Source: Rhinopomastus cyanomelas (Eukaryota > Chordata > Aves > Bucerotiformes > Rhinopomastidae). From it: a DNA stretch of 64,000 nt. Position 1 is the stretch's first letter, and the number at the start of each line of letters is the position of its first letter. The notes under the pieces are model-generated. The model made no database searches, had not been told where the DNA came from, and worked only from the letters and a program-made list of their open reading frames with translations. A program made the position numbers and the translations under genes. The stretch is from assembly GCA_013400115.1 (NCBI GenBank), contig VXBP01001095.1, forward strand, positions 400,043 through 464,042, in the 5' to 3' direction. Positions 55,356-64,000 of this stretch are shown piece after piece.

Positions 55356-56381
55356 TAAAGCTGGTTCTCGCCTCTCTTTCCTACGAGATTAAATGCTAAT
55401 AGTGGTGGCGTGCATGTTGGCAGCTCTGTAGCCCCACACGCAGCTTGGGACTTGGCTGGTTGCCCCATTGACAGCGGGTGTCAGTACCAGCCTGGGGAGC
55501 TGGCACTGATGCAGGGGCTGCAAACGCGCTCAGGGGCTGCCCGAACGATGCGTCTCTACCTGGTGCCTCTCGAGCCGCAATGAAGATCTGTTTGCATCAC
55601 GTTAGTACATAAATCCAGCTCCCCTGAAGGTGCTCAGGCACATTTGGATAATGACCTGGAACAACCCAGGTAGCAGGAGGTTACATGTACCTGTCACGTC
55701 CGCGCCTGCAAGCGTGCGAGATTGCCAGCCAGCGGGCACAAGCAGCCCATTACACCACGCTCAGAAGCATTTCATTCTTCTTTCTTTCCCCCCTCATCTA
55801 CCCAGCTCCACAAAGTGACTCCTGCTGCAAAGACCTCTACCTCCTGCTGGCATCACCTCCTGTCTGAGGAGATAGTGTTTAAAGTGCCCTCGATATTTCC
55901 GGCGTGGGCTTGCCGCTGCTCTGAGGAGAGGCCACACTGTCCTCCGCAGAGGACGGTCGGGAGCGACGCTGATGCTCAGGGACTGTGTGCGCTGGGCGAT
56001 GAGGGGGTGCTGGAGGCTTCTGGGCTCTGCTGTCACTGCTGATGAGTGGGGGCAGTCGCATCATCTCTACGCTTTAGCTCCCCATGTTTCACCCACCTAC
56101 TCCTCAGGCTAGGGAGTGGTTTCTCGTGGCTTCAGGACACAGAGGGGTAGTTCTCATCCAGGATTTCTGGACTCTGCCCATGGGCAACACTGCAAAACAG
56201 GGTTCAGCGTGTCTGTGTGCCCGTGCATGTGTGTTGTGGGAGGGAATTGAGGAAGCCCCCTGGCAGATGTCAATCCATTCCTAAGCCAAGTGTTCTCAAA
56301 TCCCCACTTCCCTCTTCTTTTTCACTTTCTCCCCATTGTTTTGGCTCAAGGATTCTGATTCTATAACTTCTCCAGTGAACT
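55356..56381. other. Gene-free stretch
   Basis: AT-richer islands at 55,380-55,400 (gagattaaatgctaatagtg) and 55,580-55,620 (ctgtttgcatcacgttagta). No domain. Confidence 0.4.
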
Positions 56382-56623
56382 GATCCTGCTATGGTCCCTT
56401 CTAACCCTGACTGACTCTATGACTTGGTCTAGGGGATCCTGCTGTGGCAGGGGGATTGGACTGGATGATCTTTCGAGGTCCCTTCCAGCCCCTAATGATT
56501 CTATGATACTCTGATTTGGACTAGATGATCTTTTGGGGTCCCTTCCAATCCCTAATGATTCTATGATTTGGACTAGATTATCTTTTGGGGTCCCTTACAG
56601 TCCCTAATGATTCTATGATTCTA
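56382..56623 (+). mobile_element. CR1 tail array, about 4 copies
   Basis: Sense tail copies; gattggac/gatttggac starts at 56,454, 56,513 and 56,565 (59 and 52 bp), with a degraded copy before. It lies just beyond the poly(A) signals of the RING gene and points toward it. Confidence 0.92.
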
Positions 56624-56771
56624 AGGAGTTTCTGGTAGTTCCAGACACTGTCCTTTATTGTGGGGAGCAGGGGAGGGGAGCCAAAGCTGCCGTGCTTCCT
56701 TACCAGTTAGAGGCAGTGGGGAGCAGGGGCTGAAGGGAAACACAGGGCAGAGTTTCCTTGCTTTATGGTCA

Positions 56772-56777
56772 TTTATT
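56772..56777 (-). promoter_or_regulatory. Poly(A) signal AATAAA of the PA-TM-RING gene
   Basis: AATAAA on the minus strand 37 bases after the TGA stop. A second AATAAA lies at 56,654-56,659. Either could end the transcript; the first would give a very short 3' UTR. Confidence 0.6.
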
Positions 56778-56813
56778 CTGGTTGCAGCTCAAACGATGCT
56801 GTTCTCCACCGCA

Positions 56814-57767
56814 TCAAACCCTTCCTCTGTTGGCATCACCTTCATCCTCACGCCCTTCTCTGAAAGCATTGTCTTCGTGATCCTGGTCCACCTCACGCAC
56901 ATCTTCACGAGCCTGCTCCAACAGGAGGCCACCTTGACCACAGGAGTGGAACTGCTGCTTGCAGATGGGACAGATCTTCTTGGGCTGGGCTTTGAACCAG
57001 GTGGCAATGCAGTCACAGTGGAAGGTGTGGGAACAGGGCAGGATCTTCTGGAGGTCCCCTTCCTCATACTCCATCAAGCAGATCACGCAGCTCTGGTATT
57101 TTTGTCCCTGCTTGTACTTGTGCAGGTTTCTCTGATGACACTGTCTGAAGCCAACCATAACTGAGAGAGTGATGATGATGATGGCTACCGCCATGCCCCT
57201 GTAACCCTGCATGCCGATAGCCGCGGGCAGGATTCTAACCCTGCTTTGGTACGAGCTCGAATTGCCTTTGGGCGGTATAAGCGTGATGTACATCCCTTTG
57301 TTGCACTGGGAGATCTTCTCCAGGTCGTGGGAGACAGACTGCCCAGTAAAAACTGATGGTATCTTAATCAGCTGCTGGGCTTCCTTGTCACCAGCTGTCA
57401 TGGCAGTGAGCTGCTCTGAAGCCACGTTGTACACGACAGCCGCTTGGAATCCAGCCTGCTGGGCATGGAGGACCTTCTTGGCAAAAGAACAGCCGGAGTC
57501 CTCTGCAAGTGCAATGTAGGTCTTGGAGCCCTTCCTTGCTGCTGCAGAGCTGTCTATGGCGCGGCAGGCGTTTGATGGCTTCACCCTCACCAAATACCCC
57601 GCCAGCCCTTCTGCTGGGAGCGGTGGGCCAAAGCTGGCCAGCAGGGCTCTGTGCACGGTGCAGCAGGAGCTGGTGTTGTAGGCCACGTAACAAAAGCTGC
57701 CTGTGACAGCAGCCTTGAAGAGGGTGACGAGCGCAAAGCAGAGCCAAAGGTTCGTGCTGGCAGCCAT
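56814..57767 (-). CDS. PA-TM-RING family E3 ubiquitin ligase (RNF13/RNF167/ZNRF4-like), intronless
   Basis: The frame gives 317 residues. Residues 1-24 are a hydrophobic signal peptide. Residues about 45-165 form a protease-associated (PA) domain, with CSFAKKVLHAQQAGFQAAVV near 93-112 and IPSVFTGQS near 136-144, both closely like RNF13. A membrane span covers about 191-207. A RING-H2 finger has C227, C230, C245, H247, H250, C253, C266 and C269, followed by an acidic tail. NTSS (31) and NSSS (169) are possible glycosylation sites on the lumenal side. Members of this family sit in endosomal, lysosomal or ER membranes and transfer ubiquitin in the cytosol. I start at the ATG at 57,767 because the signal peptide follows directly. 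An in-frame ATG at 57,800 is possible, and the frame stays open further upstream without another ATG. No intron is visible; RNF13 and RNF167 are multi-exon while mammalian ZNRF4 is intronless, so this is a ZNRF4 counterpart or an old retrocopy. Which paralog it is remains undecided. Confidence 0.9.
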   Translation of the reverse strand: MAASTNLWLCFALVTLFKAAVTGSFCYVAYNTSSCCTVHRALLASFGPPLPAEGLAGYLVRVKPSNACRAIDSSAAARKGSKTYIALAEDSGCSFAKKVLHAQQAGFQAAVVYNVASEQLTAMTAGDKEAQQLIKIPSVFTGQSVSHDLEKISQCNKGMYITLIPPKGNSSSYQSRVRILPAAIGMQGYRGMAVAIIIITLSVMVGFRQCHQRNLHKYKQGQKYQSCVICLMEYEEGDLQKILPCSHTFHCDCIATWFKAQPKKICPICKQQFHSCGQGGLLLEQAREDVREVDQDHEDNAFREGREDEGDANRGRV

Positions 57768-57785
57768 TGGACAGCTCTGGGATGA

Positions 57786-57795
57786 AACTTCCCGG
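57786..57795 (-). other. Possible splice acceptor upstream of the start
   Basis: On the minus strand a pyrimidine-rich run (tttccttctag, followed by gatgagc) precedes the ATG at 57,800, and a second acceptor-like site (ctgctgttccag) lies near 57,872. Either could join a non-coding first exon further upstream, as is common for single-coding-exon genes. This is inference from sequence shape only. Confidence 0.3.
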
Positions 57796-57905
57796 CTCAT
57801 CCTAGAAGGAAACTCCACGACAGTCACAGCAGCATCGTCCCGCCTGGGTTTTGTCGCCAAGAAAAGACCTGGAACAGCAGTAGGGGGGAGATCAAGACCT
57901 GGTTC

Positions 57906-58218
57906 ACAGACTCACAGAACAGTTGGGATTGGAAGGGACCTCGAAAGAGCATCCAGTCCAATCCTCCTGGCAGAGCAGGATCACCTAGACCAAGTCTCAC
58001 AGGAAGTTCTCACAGAACATTTGGGATTGGAAGGGACCTCGAAAGAGCATCCAGTCCGATCTCACTGTCAGAGCAGGACCACCTAGACCAAGCCACACCG
58101 GAACATCTCACAGAACCACAGTCACAGGACATTTGGGATTGGAAGGGACCTCAAAAGAGCATCCAGTCCAATCCCCCTGCCACAGCAGGATCTCCTAGAT
58201 CAAGCTGCACAGGAACAT
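57906..58218 (-). mobile_element. CR1 tail array, 3 copies
   Basis: Antisense; ttgggattggaagggacctc recurs with spacings of 99 and 111 bp, each with the longer piece agcaggatcacctagaccaa. It lies just upstream of the PA-TM-RING start, in the probable promoter or first intron. Confidence 0.93.
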
Positions 58219-60249
58219 ACCTCTGCCCTAGAGCTATCTGCAGGTTTTCTGTAGGTTCAGAGGTTCCCAGAGCTCATGTCACTTGTCTCCAGCTGCTAAG
58301 CAACATCCTCACCAGATCATCTCTGCAGATCTGTGACATCACCAGAGACTCTTTCCCAAGGCTGGGTCATGTAATGCTACTGCCAACCTGCTCAAACCTC
58401 TTCTGCCCTTCCTTTTTGGTCTGTTCAGTGCACATAGCTTCTGGTTTTGTCCCCCTCTGGGTACCAACAGGATGCTGGTGTCTCTCATGTTGCTGACGGT
58501 CTGCAGGCAGGACCAACGAGCCTCCCAGCAGCCAGTGCCCGCTGTGGAATGGAATGCCGGGTGCTGATGGCCAAAGCAATTCCAGGAAGCTGTGGTGGAG
58601 CAGGAAGGAGCTTTGGCCTCCATCTATCTGCCTGTGTGGGTGTGGGGTGGGCTGTGTAGCAGCTCAGATTGCTCTGGTGAACGTTCACTTTTTCCTTACA
58701 ACTGTGATCTCTGAACCGCTACCAAACCAAATAAATTGCTTAGGGTAGAAGGGGCTTCTGTCGCTTGAAGTAAGTCAGCCGGTGACTGTCAGTCAAGACA
58801 GCAGCCAGAGTGAGCTGGAAGCCTCTTTTTGCCTCATTCTGCTGTTGCCCAGCCTTCTGAGGGACCAGATCCACCTCTAGGGCCCCTGAGGGAGCAGCAC
58901 CATCTGCTGAAGGGGCTGATTCACTTGCTGGGGCTGAGCTTGTAGGACGCTGGTCCTACAACAGCGAGAGCAAGGATGGGGTGAGCTTGGGATGGCCACC
59001 AGCCACTTTGGTACCAGGGCTTTTCACTTTATCTACTTCCAAACCTCAGGCAGTGGGAATCAAATGGCTGGGAAAAAAAACCACCTTTCAGTTTCTAGGT
59101 TAAAAAAACTTGGTTTCAAAACTGGTGAGAAAGCTGCAAAAGGGATGGAAAACGTAAGGCACAAGAGTCATCCCTCCCTCCCTCCCTCCCAGAGTGTTTG
59201 CCAGCAGAAGCTCCCACCTCGCAGACAATCCCCACCTCTCAGGCAATTCCCAGCTCATGCGGTGACTGCTGAGGGCCCAGAGGAACGCTGCTGGTGTGAT
59301 GGGAATGCGGCAGCTCTCCTGGCTGTGGGAACAAACCGGGTCTGAATATGCAACGAACCCTGGTCAGCGTGGAACCACGTGCCCCCCCAAACCCTCCACC
59401 TGTTAACAAACAGCCCTTTTTGTTTAATGACCCACTGGAGGGTAGCCCCGTGGTTTCCAGCACGGTTGTGTTGGACCTGTAGTTAAAAAATCACTCGTGC
59501 ACTAGGCAACTGATTTGTTACTAGTCCCCCCGGGTTCTGCTTGAGACAGATTTCACTGGGAAAAGAGCTACAGAAAATGTCAGCAGACAGTGTGTGTGTG
59601 CGTGCCAGAGACTCCCAGCAGCTGCGAGCTCAGATCGATTTTATTTCCCCCTCATCTAAAGAGTTTTACACTTGCAGGGAGACATTTTGATGCATTTAAA
59701 AACAAAACAAGGGAAAGGTTTTGGGTTGGGGCACGGGGGGAGAAGCCAGATGCTTTCGGGTGGAGTGACAGATGAAGAAAAGGGAGGAATTCTAGGAGAC
59801 TCTTCAGAGGGTGCAGTTCTGGCTGGATCTTCTGCTTCTGGTGATGTCATCCATCATCCTAATGTTCCTCAGAATCTTTGCCTCCTTACTTACATTCGGT
59901 GATTTATTGGTGCCTCCACAACATCAAAGCTGGAGGCACTGCCCGTGACCCACCGCCTGCATAAGGAGTAGCCGGACAAGGAGCCACGTGTCCGCATGAG
60001 CTGTGGCAGACGTGAGACCAAGGAACGATCCTGTTCGTATCCTGAGTGCTGTTATCTCCTGGCTGCTCCAGCACCACCTGTTCTATCCTAGAACCGTGTT
60101 TGTGGTCTTCAGTAGCTTCAGTAGCTCTCAAGAGTACCTGAGGGAGATGTGGGCAAAAGAAAAGCACTTCTCAAGGAAAGGGGGATGGGGTGCAGAGAAG
60201 GTTCTGGTAAGTGAGGAAAGAGGAACCTTCTTTGTACCCAGGTGGGGTA
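58219..60249. other. 2-kb gene-free stretch between RING genes
   Basis: Unique sequence; a (ccct)n run near 59,171-59,190 and a (tg)n run near 59,590. No domain-bearing frame. Confidence 0.4.
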
Positions 60250-60541
60250 CAGAGTCATTAGGGTTTGGAAGGGACCTTGAAAGATCACCCACTCCAACTC
60301 CCCTGACACAGCAGGATCCACTAGATACAGTCATTAGGGATTGGAAGGGACCTTGAAAGATCATCCAGTCCAACCCCTCTGCCACAGAAGGATCCCCTAG
60401 ACCCAGTCATTAGAGACTGGAAGGGACCTCGAAAGATCATCCAGTCCAACCCCTCTGCCACAGAACGATCCCCTAGACCCAGTCATTAGAGACTGGAAGG
60501 CACCTCGAAAGATCATCCAGTCCAATCCCCCTGCCACAGCA
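60250..60541 (-). mobile_element. CR1 tail array, 76-bp unit, 4 copies
   Basis: Copies start at 60,256, 60,332, 60,408 and 60,484, an exact 76-bp period, the same as at 52,611. No ORF2 follows. Confidence 0.95.
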
Positions 60542-62957
60542 GAGAAGGTTCTGGAAAGTGAGGAAAGAGGAAAAGCTGGAGTCTGAATGGGAGAAGGATC
60601 CCTGCAGCCCACCCGCAGGTGGTGTGAGGTGGGAAACTATTTCTTGGCCTCCTCTGAAACCCCTGAATACTTCTGCAGAAGGAAGAAAGGCTGAAGAAAG
60701 GCTTTTTGCCTAGGATGGTCTTCGCTCAAGGAGCTCTGGTTCCCTCTGTGCTTTCCATTTGCATCACTGCTGCCTGCCTCCTCCATCGTCAGTGCCCTGG
60801 AGGCTTTGGCTCCTGCTGGCTGAGGTGGAGCCAAGATCCCACCGAGGTGTGGGGCTGTGCCAGGCTGTCTCCAGCCCCATGCTGCATTCCTTATAGCCAG
60901 CACCGTACTCTCCTCTTCATCCTGCCCTGCCCCTGTGTTAAATACATTGCAGATGCCCCTGGACTGCACTCTTGACCCATTTTCCCTGGAGTCTCTACAG
61001 TCTTCTTTGTTGGAATAATTGCAATTTATTTAAATGTCAACAAGCCACATGTGGGAGACGGTGGTTGTGCGTGAGAGCAGAGCAATTACAGGGAACAGGT
61101 CCCATATTACCACTCGAACAAAGATCCAAGCCAGAAGAAAGGAGAAGACCATTTACCTCTATTAACTGATCGCTTACCCCACCACTCCCCAAGTCCCCGT
61201 GTTCCTTTATGCTGCTGCTGTGGGGCTATGGCTTTTGTGTGGGAGCTGGGATATAAAACCAGCTCCTCCTCTTGTTTGTATTCCACAGCAGAGTCTCCTC
61301 AGTCCAGAGGAATTTAGTACTGATGTAGCCCCACACAACTGCCAGCAAAATCTAACCCTGGTGCTGCCCAAACAGCTTAAACCATAACAGAGATGCGGAG
61401 GAGACTGACTGATGTGGACATCATTACAACCCCAACAAAACTGCATTACAGGCTCCAGCTCCAGCATCGATTTAACTTGGCAAATAAGTCTAGATGGCTT
61501 TTTCCCCTCTGAGGCTTTTGCAGCATGAAAAGAGCAGCCGGGCAGAGGGATGATGTGAGTTTGTACATAATCAGACTTCTTGTCCTCTGTGTTAAGTCGG
61601 TGTCTGGGGTTCACAGGCGATGGCATCGCACGGACACACGACAGCCTCTCTGCCCTCAACAGTCAAAGGCTGGGAACCAGAAGAAGCTGTCAGGGGTTAA
61701 ATGTTTTGCTCAAGACGTTTTGGCAGATATCCCTGGTTCTAGCTCGGTGCCCTCCTTATCAGGGCATGCTGCTCCTTTGGGGTCATGCCGCAGGATTAGT
61801 GAGGACCAGGCTCCTGGAGCTGAAACACTGGTGACTTGCTGTGAAGGAAGATCTGGGGCCATCTAGTGACCCTCCAGTGAAAACCTTTGCGCTTCCAGTG
61901 CTCCCAGTTCCTCTGAAAAGAAAGGTATGTGGGACACACTTCCTCCCTCCTGCTGACTGAGCAAGTCCCCATCTCTGCAGCGAGCTGGCTGGAAGGCAGA
62001 CCTGCACCCTGTTGCTAATGATTATTGCTTTCTTGCTGGGAGCTGATTTAGAAACTGGTGCATGTAACCACCTCCTTTCATCCTAGATGAAAGGAAAGGA
62101 TGACCCACGTCTTCACAGAACAGAGAACTGAAGCAGTCAGAGTCACCACTCAAGACGCAGGCTGGGTAGATGAGAAATGGAGCTGGGTGTGCGGAGCGGC
62201 TCCGTACCTCGCTGTGTCACCACAGGAGAGGGACGGGGGGCAAGTTTGAGGGAGCTCTGTGAGCCCTGCCGTGTCCCTGACACGTGTCTCAGCACCGACT
62301 GCTCCTGTGCTCGACCAGGTGCCTCTCTTGAATTTCCCGGGGGGCTAGGTAATCTCTTCTTACCAAGTACAAGCATGATAATCCGGGCCCTAATGCGTAC
62401 AGAAGATTATGAAGCAGTGCTTTACGGAGCTGCTACATAAGCACCTGTAATCTGCTAATGCCCACAATTAAAACAGGGTGGCTGAGCAAATCTGGGCCAC
62501 TGCAGCCTGCTCCCCGAGACCGACACGGGGTTCTGGGTTTGCCCTCCAAAGGAGGGGGACATCGTTATTAGACCTTGGCGCCGGGAACGGCATCTGGTCT
62601 CGGCCAGTCACGGCAGAATTCCCCGCAAACCTTGGACACATAAAGCAAAAGCATCTCCTTTTTGTAGGTGTTTTATTGTTTTTAACTAGCTGCAGGAAAG
62701 ATAAATGTAGGGAGCTCTTCTGTCCATCTAGGGTTTGTGGTAGAAATGTAACTTGGGTCATCTGCCCCTTTGGAACAGGCCTGTCTCTGCAGACTTTTGG
62801 GAGAAGGGCTTCAGAAAGAACCTCAGGATGAGTTGTCTAAGGGCTGGGCAAGAGCTAGCTGCTGCTTCTCGTCTCTGGTTGTGGTCCTCAAACCTTCTGC
62901 TGTGAAGCCGACCTGCATGGGACCGGCTGCCCAGGCTGATGGAGTAAAGAAAACCTC
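60542..62957. other. 2.4-kb gene-free stretch with candidate conserved element (about 62,370-62,480)
   Basis: Duplicated words flank the CR1 array: gagaaggttctgg and gtgaggaaagagg occur at about 60,195 and 60,543. The island near 62,370-62,480 has gataatccgggccctaatgc and ctgctaatgcccacaattaa. AATAAA signals for the second RING gene lie at its right end. Confidence 0.4.
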
Positions 62958-62963
62958 TTTATT
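62958..62963 (-). promoter_or_regulatory. Poly(A) signal AATAAA downstream of the second RING gene
   Basis: AATAAA on the minus strand about 170 bases after the TAA stop. Another lies at 62,672-62,677. This supports a gene ending here without further exons. Confidence 0.5.
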
Positions 62964-63130
62964 CCTTCCAGTCTGTAACCTCTATCCCCACATTTCCATA
63001 TGTGGGGGGCTGTTCGCCCAGGGTTGTGCTCTTCCCAACTGGAAGTAGAGTTTGTAGGGGGAGTGGAGAACAGAGCTGCTGGGCGTGTGTGTGGGAGAAG
63101 CCTTTCTTTTCCAGGTGGAGCCTTCCTAGG

Positions 63131-63922
63131 TTACTCCTGCCTGCAGCAGTGTGAACCGAGGAGGACCAGCGCTACCGTGGTCACCGTGCGCAGGCAGAGC
63201 GGGCAGGTCTTACCGCGGGGCTGGGTGCTGTGCCACAGGTCGATGCACCGCCTGTGGTACCGGTGGGAACAGGCCAGCTCCTTCAGCGCCTCGCCGCGCT
63301 GGAACCGCTGCAGGCAGATGGCACACTCGGGGCAGCTGGCAGCCGCCCTGGGCGCAGGTCCTGGCCACTGCTCCTCGCTCTGCTCTTTGCTCTCCCTCCA
63401 GCTTTGGTAGCTCTTCACGGCCCATGCGAGAAGTTTGATGGCTGCTGCTGTGGCCACCAGGATGCTGGCGACCGTGGAGAGGGGCAGCATGAGACCGTGG
63501 TAAAGGAGGTCTAGACCGTGGAGGACGCATCGGAGGCGGATGAAGCTCCACGCGGCACCCAGGATGACGAGGGTCTCTTGTTCGCTCTGGCAGGGCTTTC
63601 TCTGAAGTCTCGTGTTCCCCTCCATGAAGGCCACCGTGGGCTCTCCCTTGTCCTCATCACCTAGAGCCGTGCCCCCAGAGCCTGGTGAGGCAGTGGTGAT
63701 CTCCCCTTCGTGTTGCTGAGCAGGAGGGGCCTTGGCCCTGTGGTCCTGGCTGAGGGCCTGGGAAGCAGTGAGCTCACGGCTGAGGGCAAGGCCAGCCGCC
63801 ATCTTGTCGCCTGCCAGGGCCAGGCCAGCAGGCCCAGAGCCACTGGCCTGGCTGCTCGCAGCTCCCTGGAGGCCCAGGACCAGGGTGGCCATGCAGAGAG
63901 GGGACAGAAACCAGTGCCACAT
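63131..63922 (-). CDS. Membrane-anchored RING-H2 protein, probable E3 ubiquitin ligase without PA domain
   Basis: The frame gives 263 residues from an ATG with A at -3. Residues 1-25 are a signal peptide. Residues about 28-115 are a low-complexity stretch rich in Ala, Ser, Gly and Glu with no recognisable PA domain. Residues 117-140 are mildly hydrophobic, and 147-169 are a clear membrane span. The RING-H2 ligands are C200, C203, C218, H220, H223, C226, C240 and C243. The gap between the sixth and seventh ligands is 13 residues, longer than the 11 I recall for RNF13. The chain ends 20 residues after the finger with a small hydrophobic run. I do not recognise an ortholog. The layout suggests a membrane E3 ligase with its finger in the cytosol. 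The tail could be intron read-through, since GT donors occur just after the finger, but the AATAAA at 62,958 favours the frame as it stands. Confidence 0.75.
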   Translation of the reverse strand: MWHWFLSPLCMATLVLGLQGAASSQASGSGPAGLALAGDKMAAGLALSRELTASQALSQDHRAKAPPAQQHEGEITTASPGSGGTALGDEDKGEPTVAFMEGNTRLQRKPCQSEQETLVILGAAWSFIRLRCVLHGLDLLYHGLMLPLSTVASILVATAAAIKLLAWAVKSYQSWRESKEQSEEQWPGPAPRAAASCPECAICLQRFQRGEALKELACSHRYHRRCIDLWHSTQPRGKTCPLCLRTVTTVALVLLGSHCCRQE

Positions 63923-64000
63923 GCTGGTTCCAGCTGGGATGGGGCTTGTGGAGGCTCTGGGGTGGCTCCTGGGGCGGCCCAGGCCGGCTGCCTCCTTCTG
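63923..64000 (-). other. 5' flank of the second RING gene
   Basis: GC-rich sequence directly upstream of the ATG, probably 5' UTR or promoter. No TATA box is seen. The upstream part lies outside the window. Confidence 0.35.

Noticed and set aside
57768..57860. Longer N-terminus for the PA-TM-RING protein (31 more residues)
   Set aside because: The first codon of that longer frame is TTG (57,858-57,860), not ATG. The ATG at 57,767 leads straight into a signal peptide; 57,800 is the only other in-frame ATG.
52611..60541. Retroviral long terminal repeats
   Set aside because: The repeated units look LTR-like by copy number but are CR1 3' tails; no TG...CA ends, primer site or retroviral gene was seen.
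1..64000. CRISPR arrays, bacterial operons, prophage, transfer RNA or ribosomal RNA genes
   Set aside because: The window is vertebrate DNA; the tandem arrays have no unique spacers, and I saw no tRNA or rRNA signature.

Overview
This window is vertebrate nuclear DNA, almost certainly from a bird. The evidence is about 40 copies or clusters of CR1 LINE retrotransposon, nearly all 5'-truncated and many ending in the avian-type ATTCTATG/ATTCTGTG tail. There are no operon-like gene arrays, and the DNA is GC-rich and full of minisatellites. By hand tally CR1 covers roughly 14-15 kb, near 23% of the window. That is high for a bird and recalls CR1-rich lineages such as woodpeckers, hornbills and their relatives, but this placement is only a weak inference.

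From 1 to about 56 kb I find no convincing protein-coding gene. This is a long gene-poor stretch made of three things: (i) CR1 fragments in both orientations, often stacked on one another and often with multiplied 3' tails; (ii) at least ten tandem arrays, notably a G-rich array at 6.4-7.1 kb, a 19-bp array at 7.7-8.3 kb, a 16-bp array at 18.3-18.8 kb, a 53-bp CR1-tail array at 26.3-26.7 kb, a 1-kb polypurine array at 36.85-37.88 kb and a 44-bp array at 42.0-42.25 kb; (iii) short AT-rich, TAATTA-containing islands in GC-rich surroundings that look like conserved non-coding regulatory elements. Long open frames here come from stop-poor tandem arrays or from antisense CR1.

From about 56.6 kb to the end there are two intronless-looking coding sequences, both on the minus strand. 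At 56,814-57,767 is a 317-residue PA-TM-RING ubiquitin ligase of the RNF13/RNF167/ZNRF4 type, with signal peptide, protease-associated domain, one membrane span and a RING-H2 finger. At 63,131-63,922 is a 263-residue protein with signal peptide, membrane span and RING-H2 finger but no visible PA domain. Both have AATAAA signals downstream. They may be a diverged tandem pair of membrane-anchored E3 ligases.

Three single N bases (4,883, 27,722 and 54,315) mark assembly joins. The first two lie between near-identical duplicated flanks and the third cuts a CR1 copy, so local sequence there is not reliable.
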